64,000 nt of DNA from a virus: positions 16,015-80,014 of IMG/VR virus record IMGVR_UViG_3300043397_000067; one strand, written 5' to 3'. The translations under genes and the position numbers were made by a program. The notes under the pieces were generated by a model. The model saw only the letters and a program-made list of their open reading frames with translations. It did no database searches and was not told the origin of the DNA. Positions 58,438 to 64,000 of this stretch are shown here, one piece after another. Numbering within the stretch: position 1 is the stretch's first letter; each line of letters opens with the position of its first letter.

Positions 58438-58807
58438 AGCATCCCAACTAACCATCGGGCAAGTCGTAAGGGCTGACATGGGCCTAGGTGGCACCGAGAT
58501 GATGGAGAATTGCAAGATTACTTCCATTACCACTACAACAGGCCACTTTGGCGGCACTGTAGTGCGATTCAAAGTTAAAAGACCCTGCGGAGAAGTGGTG
58601 CATGTATTCGACCACGCACCAAACGCTCTGGTAGAGGTGCAAGAACCGTTAAGATTGGGCATTACCAGCCAACAACTTGCAGCAATGCAGCGCAAAGTAA
58701 ACAGCTTAGAAAGAGAAGCTGATGCCATTGAGCCAACACCAATAAGGCACGAGATTAGCAAGCGTATTGTAGAGATACGCAAGTTGCTTCGTGATGGGCA
58801 CCTGTAA
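58424..58807 (+). CDS. Early hypothetical protein
   Basis: A 127-aa protein starting MALVKASQLTIGQVVRADMG, with a beta-barrel-like first half (FGGTVVRFKVKRPCGEVVHVF) and a helical, coiled-coil second half. It overlaps the upstream gene by 14 bases. No family recognised. Confidence 0.75.
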   Translation: MALVKASQLTIGQVVRADMGLGGTEMMENCKITSITTTTGHFGGTVVRFKVKRPCGEVVHVFDHAPNALVEVQEPLRLGITSQQLAAMQRKVNSLEREADAIEPTPIRHEISKRIVEIRKLLRDGHL

Positions 58808-58820
58808 CGGAGAAACCTGT

Positions 58821-59102
58821 ATGACCCACCAAGAACTTTGCGCCGAAGTGCGCCGCTGCATGGACCTTGAAGGCAGGCCCCAGCCAGAAGACCTGTTCGA
58901 CGAGTGCCTGCGCTTGTTTATGCAGCTTAACATCTGCAGCAAGCCTCACAAGAACAAGGTGCAAGGCTTGCATTACACTGCCGCCAAGTGGACAGAAGAC
59001 GGCACCATAGGGTATGCCCCAAGCGACGGAGCTTCGCACATGGAAGCCATGATGCGATGCTACGTTGCATACGTAAGGAGAATCAAATGCGGTACTGTTT
59101 GA
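58821..59102 (+). CDS. Small early protein, MTHQE family
   Basis: A 93-aa protein starting MTHQELCAEVRRCM with GGAGA upstream. Its opening is like that of the 57749 product and its end (MEAMMRCYVAYVRR) is like that of the DUF2591-like protein, so it looks like a chimera of neighbours. It overlaps the lipoprotein gene by 16 bases. Confidence 0.75.
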   Translation: MTHQELCAEVRRCMDLEGRPQPEDLFDECLRLFMQLNICSKPHKNKVQGLHYTAAKWTEDGTIGYAPSDGASHMEAMMRCYVAYVRRIKCGTV

Positions 59103-59284
59103 TACTGACCCTGCTACTTGCGGGGTGTAATGCGGCATATGTAAGTACAGCTACGTGGGATAAAGCACGGGAAATGTGCCAGTCCAATGGTGGTCTACAG
59201 GGCGCTAGTGTCATATTCCACAAAGGCAGCGAAACCGTAGTCGCTATTTGCAGCAATGGCGTAGAAGCGAGGGCTAAAAAATGA
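59087..59284 (+). CDS. Small lipoprotein
   Basis: A 65-aa protein with the signal MRYCLILTLLLAGC; the lipobox LAGC predicts lipid attachment at Cys14 and cleavage by signal peptidase II. Asn at +2 favours the outer membrane. The mature part has two more Cys that may form a disulfide. A strong AAGGAG lies before the start. Early phage lipoproteins can block receptors (as T5 Llp does); this role is only inferred here. Confidence 0.82.
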   Translation: MRYCLILTLLLAGCNAAYVSTATWDKAREMCQSNGGLQGASVIFHKGSETVVAICSNGVEARAKK

Positions 59285-60102
59285 GCGACAAAGAGTTGTT
59301 TAACAGGCTAAGAGACTGCGCTAAAAGAAGGGGTATAATCCTCCACCCTAACGGAGGCACTTATCCAACCCTTGTAGCTGCCCTTCGGGATACGTTGAAG
59401 GTGTGGCTGTCCAATGACCAGTATAACGCAGTACGAACCCTGTTCGACTACAGAGCTGTGATGCTTGGAAACAAAAACATTGATAGCTGGATTGCGTTCG
59501 ATGTAGCGTATTACAAGTCACAGCCAGCACCACTGAAAGATATAGCTGCCATAGTAGGCTACTACAAAGCATTCAGTGAACGTGAGGGTGGAAGAGTCAC
59601 AATAGACCACGCTATTGCAAAGATGCTGCTGGCACATGGTTACGAGCCAAATGAGTTGGCTCAAGAGCCGCTCGACTCTATCGAGCAAGATGAAGGAGAA
59701 AATGACATGAGTGAGAAGAACGCAGTTGCGCTTGTTCGCAACGACACGAAGACGGTTGAAGTCGAACATGACGGCTCCGAAAAAACATATACGTATGTCA
59801 CGACATTTGACCTACAGCCCGATGACATGATCGTCGTCAAGAACATCCGAGGACTTGCACTGGGCAAAGTCAAGGCTGTGCATGAGCGCCTTGAGATTCA
59901 GCCCAATGCAAGCATCACGTATGCCTACGTCGTCGCCAAGATCGACATGGGACCCTACAACCGGCTGCTGGAGGAAAACGCGCAGATCGAAAAAGTTCTT
60001 GCGGACGCTTACCGGCTCCGCGCCCAAGCCTCGTTCCGAGAGCAGATGCTGGCCACCCTGCCTGCCGAAGCCTTGGCCCTGCTGCCTAGCAGTGTGAAAT
60101 GA
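59281..60102 (+). CDS. Two-part early protein with internal start
   Basis: The full frame encodes 273 residues. The first 140 (MSDKELFNRLRDCAKRRG..) are helical. Residue 143 is a Met (59707) with a perfect AAGGAG eight bases upstream; from there MSEKNAVALVRNDTK.. forms a separate domain with DLQPDDMIVVKN and a strand-rich middle, then a helix. I recall the second domain as a free protein in other phages. Either a fused protein or both forms are made. ATGA overlap upstream. Confidence 0.7.
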   Translation: MSDKELFNRLRDCAKRRGIILHPNGGTYPTLVAALRDTLKVWLSNDQYNAVRTLFDYRAVMLGNKNIDSWIAFDVAYYKSQPAPLKDIAAIVGYYKAFSEREGGRVTIDHAIAKMLLAHGYEPNELAQEPLDSIEQDEGENDMSEKNAVALVRNDTKTVEVEHDGSEKTYTYVTTFDLQPDDMIVVKNIRGLALGKVKAVHERLEIQPNASITYAYVVAKIDMGPYNRLLEENAQIEKVLADAYRLRAQASFREQMLATLPAEALALLPSSVK

Positions 60103-60251
60103 ACCGGCACCCCACACCGAGGAAGAATCCGGCGCAATTACTGGCAGTATTTGGCCAACTTGTGCGGGCATACACCGATATGTGGGGTATGCCACCAGAT
60201 AAGGATGCTGTGCTAAATGCGTGGCATCAAGCAAAGAGCCTTGTAGGTTGA
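60099..60251 (+). CDS. 50-aa early protein
   Basis: Begins MNRHPTPRKNPAQLLAVFG at an ATG overlapping the upstream stop by four bases. A mostly helical basic peptide. No family recognised. A terminator follows. Confidence 0.6.
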   Translation: MNRHPTPRKNPAQLLAVFGQLVRAYTDMWGMPPDKDAVLNAWHQAKSLVG

Positions 60252-60274
60252 GCTTTAATCAACCTTCGACACCG

Positions 60275-60307
60275 GGCCGCTATACAAGCCACGTACAGCG
60301 GCCTTTT
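60275..60307 (+). terminator. Rho-independent terminator
   Basis: Stem GGCCGCT (60275-60281)/AGCGGCC (60297-60303) with a 15-base loop, followed by TTTT. It ends the run of coupled small genes. Confidence 0.75.
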
Positions 60308-60334
60308 CATCGTCCACAACTTAAAAGGACTATC

Positions 60335-60949
60335 ATGGCAATCATCAAAATCACCGTCGCCCAAGCCCAAGCACTCTTGGCTGCTCGTACCCTGTCTTCT
60401 TCGGGCCGTGCGACTGAGAAGAAGCGCATCTTCGCTCAGATTCGTGCAGCCCACGGCATTGCTCGGTCTACACGCTTTCGTGTGGCAGTGGAAAATCCTG
60501 ACAACCCACGCTATCTCGTGTTGCGGAACAAGCGCACGGACCAGCCGTTGACTAACAACTTGCCAGAGCCTACCATCACGGCGGCAGTGGCACCTCCTGC
60601 ACCGGCACCAGTGCCTGCACCAGTGCCTGCACCAGTGCCTGCACCAGCCCCAGCGGCACCTGCCAAGCCTGCTGCCAAGGTTGCTGCCAAGGTTGCTGCC
60701 AAGAAAGCGCCTGCCAAAAAGGCGGCAACTGTGGCCAAAAAGCCCGCAACTGCGGCGAAAAAGGCGGCAACTCCGGCTAAAAAGGTCGCCGCCAAGAAGG
60801 CACCTGCCAAGGTTGCTGCCAAGCCTGCAGCCAAGAAAGCTGTGCCTGCCAAGAAGGTAGCAGCGAAGGCTGCACCGGCCAAGGCTCCCGCCAAAGCGCC
60901 TGCCAAGAAAGCTGTGCCTGCCAAGAAGACAACGAAGGCTGCTAAGTAA
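60335..60949 (+). CDS. Histone-H1-like basic protein
   Basis: A 204-aa protein with AAAAGGA before ATG 60335. Residues 1-80 form a small folded domain (MAIIKITVAQAQALLAARTL.. RSTRFRVAVE). A Pro/Ala hinge (APAPVPAPVPAP) leads to about 110 residues built from AAKKAPAK-type repeats, as in eukaryotic H1 tails and bacterial AlgP/Hc1-like proteins. Such tails bind DNA without sequence preference. It has its own leader between two hairpins and so may be strongly made. It could compact phage DNA, silence host genes or displace host nucleoid proteins. Confidence 0.82.
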   Translation: MAIIKITVAQAQALLAARTLSSSGRATEKKRIFAQIRAAHGIARSTRFRVAVENPDNPRYLVLRNKRTDQPLTNNLPEPTITAAVAPPAPAPVPAPVPAPVPAPAPAAPAKPAAKVAAKVAAKKAPAKKAATVAKKPATAAKKAATPAKKVAAKKAPAKVAAKPAAKKAVPAKKVAAKAAPAKAPAKAPAKKAVPAKKTTKAAK

Positions 60950-60961
60950 GTAGCACCAAGC

Positions 60962-60988
60962 GGGAGGTAGTTACATCGACTACCTCCC
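60962..60988 (+). promoter_or_regulatory. Hairpin between H1-like gene and next gene
   Basis: Perfect 10-bp stem GGGAGGTAGT/ACTACCTCCC with a 7-base loop and no T-run. It ends about 22 bases before the ATG at 61011 and may be a weak terminator, an RNA end stabiliser or a leader element. Confidence 0.55.
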
Positions 60989-61010
60989 AACTTAGTATAG
61001 GAGTAGTGAC

Positions 61011-62771
61011 ATGAAACTGAGCGACAAAATCACAAGCAGAGATCAGTGGGAAAGCCTGAACATGGCTCACCACTACCACCAGTACGCCATTCTTGAAGAA
61101 GACAGGTTCGCATGGTGGGCGCACCGTGAAAATGCCCGTATTCAGACAGGCCAATACAAAACAACAACCCAACTGAATCGGCTCAATACCCGCCTGCCAC
61201 ACTATATTCATGTATCTAGCCGTGACCCGGCTATGATTGCCTATACACCGGACGCACAGACCGGAGAGAAAGACATTCAAATTGTCTCTACGCTGGGCAA
61301 GTATCTCAGCAAGTATGCAGCTTCCTACACGGACGACGTTATCCGTGAATTTGTCGAAGCCCACCAGTCCGAAGCCTGTGCAAAGCTTGAGTACCTAGAC
61401 GGCACGGACATTACTGACATTGGGTACGGTAAAGACTCACCGCACTCTTGCATGAACGAGCAGTATCGCTACTTCTCTAACATGATGAGCAACACCGGCG
61501 GCATCCGTCCAACGAGGGTGTACGAAGTGCCCGGTATTCGTATGGCCATTGTACGTCGCAGGGACGGCACTATTCAGCAACGTACACTTGTGCGGGAAGA
61601 CACCAAGCAGTACATTCGCATGTATGGTAGCGGCCCACTTATCAACCTGCTTACGGAAGCTGGTTATTCTGTGGGCAACTTCATTGGTATGAAGCTCAGA
61701 GCTATAAAAGCCGAAGAAGGCAAGTACATCGTGCCTTACATCGACGGAGACGGAGAATCTGGCTCCAGTTACACAAGCTCAGTGGCCGTTATAGGTGAAG
61801 ACCTGTGCGTCCTGACAGGAGAGCAAAAAGATGCACTTGATAATGCAGGCTTTCGCTACCGCACTGCGACCGAGACAGCAGGAACACTGGACCTTGACCC
61901 CATTGCTATGGATGAATTTGTGTTTAAGGACGCAATCACCGGGGATATAGTAGATATCTTCGATACAGGTGACAGGGTGTGGCCTACTATTTCAGTCGTG
62001 GATGGTGAAGTAGTACAGGGAAAGACAACCCTGAGCGTAAATAGAGCACTGGTTGATTTTGGCGTATCAAAGGTCCAGTACCTTGGAAATTCGATCTATC
62101 TGGTAGGCAAAGCCGACTTGTTTGATCTATGCAAGCTCGATACGCCAGAGAATCGTGCGTACTACAACTACGTGAAGCTCGACCATACCTTCTACCCAGA
62201 CTCTACAGAGTGGGTATCTTGTGACGAAGCGGTTCGCACAGAAGACGGCACCTTTATTAAGGTGACAGATGCTGTGAAGTTGTACCGTAGCGCCGATTCT
62301 ACTACAGTCTTCGTACACAAAGACCACAACCTTGACGGGTTCGTTAAGATGACGAACGAGTACAACGGGTTTGCTTTGTACACCTACCCGGAAGACGTAC
62401 AGACATACGAGGGTGTTCTGTACTCACAAACTTATCAGCGACTTTTGCCACGTACAGACGGCTTGATGGGCTTTGAGTGTGATGGCTGGCATCTTTACAA
62501 CTTCCGGGGGCATAGCTGCTTATACAAGACGGGAGACAAGACAAGGGCTATTGAAATCGCCAAGATGGCCTACGTACGGAACCGTGCCGAGGGTTACGGT
62601 TCCGTGCTGAGTTACGTGAGAGAGTGGTTTAACGTAGATGATGACCTACAATTCATCGTTGATACGCTCAAGCCTTCCGAAGAACTATGGAAGCAGTCGC
62701 TAGACACCAACTATTTCGTCTTCAAGCTGGCAGAAGAAGAGCTTGAAAAATCCGCAGCAACCGCTGCATAA
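61011..62771 (+). CDS. Large early protein of unknown function (paralogue 1)
   Basis: A 586-aa soluble protein with TAGGAG before the start. It shares long motifs with the next gene: DP.M.AYTPD.Q.GE.D, TLGK...KY, IGYG.DS..SCM, (T)GG..P..VY..P.IRMA(I/V), R.LVRED.KQYIR.YG, GYS.G...G..L.AI. The shared region covers about residues 65-245. The C-terminal half is strand-rich with scattered Cys and no known motif. The constant Cys in SCM and the Arg/Tyr-rich LVRE..KQYIR.YG block may be an active or binding site. I know no function. Confidence 0.8.
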   Translation: MKLSDKITSRDQWESLNMAHHYHQYAILEEDRFAWWAHRENARIQTGQYKTTTQLNRLNTRLPHYIHVSSRDPAMIAYTPDAQTGEKDIQIVSTLGKYLSKYAASYTDDVIREFVEAHQSEACAKLEYLDGTDITDIGYGKDSPHSCMNEQYRYFSNMMSNTGGIRPTRVYEVPGIRMAIVRRRDGTIQQRTLVREDTKQYIRMYGSGPLINLLTEAGYSVGNFIGMKLRAIKAEEGKYIVPYIDGDGESGSSYTSSVAVIGEDLCVLTGEQKDALDNAGFRYRTATETAGTLDLDPIAMDEFVFKDAITGDIVDIFDTGDRVWPTISVVDGEVVQGKTTLSVNRALVDFGVSKVQYLGNSIYLVGKADLFDLCKLDTPENRAYYNYVKLDHTFYPDSTEWVSCDEAVRTEDGTFIKVTDAVKLYRSADSTTVFVHKDHNLDGFVKMTNEYNGFALYTYPEDVQTYEGVLYSQTYQRLLPRTDGLMGFECDGWHLYNFRGHSCLYKTGDKTRAIEIAKMAYVRNRAEGYGSVLSYVREWFNVDDDLQFIVDTLKPSEELWKQSLDTNYFVFKLAEEELEKSAATAA

Positions 62772-62789
62772 CTTGAAAGGATGTACATC

Positions 62790-64000
62790 ATGTACGAGAA
62801 ACTCGGTGACAAAATCACCTCAGTTGAGGCGCTTGCAGAAGCGCTTCACATACAAAAGCACCAGATACCAGACCTTGTTCTGATGCCCCCTAGAAACGGG
62901 GTGATAAGTAGCTCACCGAAGAAGTGGTGGGCTTACCGTGAGCAAGTACGGCTGAACATGAATGTTTACTACCAAACATCTGTGCTTGAGTCGCTGAATA
63001 AGCAACTGGGTATATACGCTCACGTTTCCAAGGAAGACCCGGAAATGGTGGCCTATACGCCGGATAACCAAGCAGGTGAGCAAGACCGCCAGCTGCGTAC
63101 CACACTTGGCAAGCTCATTACCAAGTACTACCCATCCATCAAGGACGAGGCGGTAAACGACTTCGTATCGACTCATAAGTCAGAGCTGTCAGATGAAATC
63201 TTCTGGCTTGACGGTGACGATATTGCCAACATCGGCTACGGTCCTGATAGCGTAGGGTCCTGCATGTCAACCAGCTACAACAACCGTGAGAGCATTATGA
63301 GAGCTACTGGTGGGCTGGCACCAGCGCTGGTCTATTCGATGCCCAACATTCGGATGGCTGTTCTGTACGACAAAGACGGCAAGATTAATGCTCGGTCATT
63401 GGTACGGGAAGACAAGAAGCAGTACATCCGTGTTTACGGTGACGCACTGCTTACCAAGCGACTCGCACGTAACGGCTACAGCCTTGGGGACTGGCAGGGT
63501 ATTGAGTTGAAGGCCATCCCAACAGGCAGTGACTACCTTATGTCCTACCTTGACGGCATGAACGCAGCAGGAAACAGGGAAAACGCAAGTGTTGCCATGC
63601 TCGATGACAAGTTGGTCGTTCTTACAAGGGAACAGGTAGCTGCATACTACACAAGGTTTCATAGCAACCCTTCCACTGGGATTACAACGGCTGGTAAAGT
63701 CAAGCCGTCGGTGGTCAACTCAATCGACTTTATTGTTACCGACGGCCTCACTGGTCAGACGTATAACCTGCTGGCGGAGACAGTACAGTTTAGGAACTAC
63801 ACTGTAGTTCGTAATGATGTGATAGATAATGTCAGCACTGCGTCAGACATGACCATCTACCCCCTGTGCATGGCTTACGGAAGAACCGTCTACTGTATGG
63901 ACGGTAATGAACTTGTGGACTATGCAGGAAACAAGTACTACAACACGGAGAAAAACCTTGTACAGTACAGCTTGGTACGTCTCGATGCAGAGTTGTACCC
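62790..64000 (+). CDS. Large early protein of unknown function (paralogue 2, cut by window end)
   Basis: At least 403 residues, open to base 64000. ATG 62790 is chosen because GAAAGG lies 9 bases upstream; ATG 62781 is too close to it. It begins MYEKLGDKITSVEALAEAL and is similar to the preceding protein over its first ~250 residues, with all key motifs kept (IGYGPDSVGSCM, RSLVREDKKQYIRVYG). The gene pair arose by tandem duplication and has diverged strongly, which suggests that both copies are useful. Confidence 0.8.
   Translation, partial: MYEKLGDKITSVEALAEALHIQKHQIPDLVLMPPRNGVISSSPKKWWAYREQVRLNMNVYYQTSVLESLNKQLGIYAHVSKEDPEMVAYTPDNQAGEQDRQLRTTLGKLITKYYPSIKDEAVNDFVSTHKSELSDEIFWLDGDDIANIGYGPDSVGSCMSTSYNNRESIMRATGGLAPALVYSMPNIRMAVLYDKDGKINARSLVREDKKQYIRVYGDALLTKRLARNGYSLGDWQGIELKAIPTGSDYLMSYLDGMNAAGNRENASVAMLDDKLVVLTREQVAAYYTRFHSNPSTGITTAGKVKPSVVNSIDFIVTDGLTGQTYNLLAETVQFRNYTVVRNDVIDNVSTASDMTIYPLCMAYGRTVYCMDGNELVDYAGNKYYNTEKNLVQYSLVRLDAELY

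Noticed and set aside
60511-60990. Alanine-rich frame antisense to the H1-like gene
   Set aside because: Mirror image of Lys/Ala codons; no ribosome site; conflicts with a well-supported gene.
1-64000. Temperate phage or prophage
   Set aside because: No integrase, excisionase, CI/Cro pair or attachment site was recognised. The absence applies only to this window.

Overview
The window is an internal piece of a tailed double-stranded DNA phage genome (Caudoviricetes). A helicase gene is cut at base 1 and an early gene is cut at base 64000. A tail-tube protein, a tape measure of about 2230 residues and no sheath gene point to a siphovirus with a long flexible tail. A GH19 endolysin, a spanin-like protein and a lipoprotein with a clear lipobox point to a Gram-negative host. 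Several small-protein families resemble those of phages of Pseudomonas, Xanthomonadaceae and Burkholderiales, but this is recall, not a search. No integrase or CI-like repressor was seen, so a virulent life style is likely within the limits of the window.

Layout. (1) 1-14067, plus strand: DNA metabolism. In order: helicase C-terminus, a 955-aa primase-helicase with an archaeo-eukaryotic primase signature, a putative ssDNA-associated protein, a tRNA with anticodon CAT, a DnaQ-like exonuclease, two nucleotide pyrophosphohydrolase-like proteins, a three-domain family A DNA polymerase, thymidylate synthase, a PD-(D/E)XK nuclease and an SbcD/SbcC pair. A perfect palindromic terminator at 14066-14093 separates this module from the convergent late genes. 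(2) 14092-48497, minus strand: virion and lysis genes. Read in the direction of transcription: HTH protein, TerL, portal, small head proteins, a repetitive protein, S49 protease with nested scaffold, decoration protein, major capsid protein, connectors, tail tube, tail chaperones joined by a -1 frameshift, tape measure, a short tail-tip/fibre set, then the lysis cassette. A free-standing homing endonuclease (34488-36131) is inserted on the opposite strand just downstream of the capsid gene. (3) 48498-50624: mostly non-coding control region. It has a DnaA-box cluster, three related dyads, direct repeats and about 1 kb of nested hairpins. (4) 50625-64000, plus strand: many small tightly coupled early genes, including three small membrane proteins, a lipoprotein, paralogous repeat proteins, a histone-H1-like protein and two tandem paralogous large proteins of unknown function.

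How it fits together: the early genes at the right presumably remodel the host. The replication genes make a largely self-sufficient replisome and supply nucleotides. The minus-strand operon builds the particle and lyses the cell. The least explained parts are the hairpin-rich non-coding locus with its strongly over-represented TTGCGG motif (49.8-52.7 kb) and the tandem paralogues at the right end.
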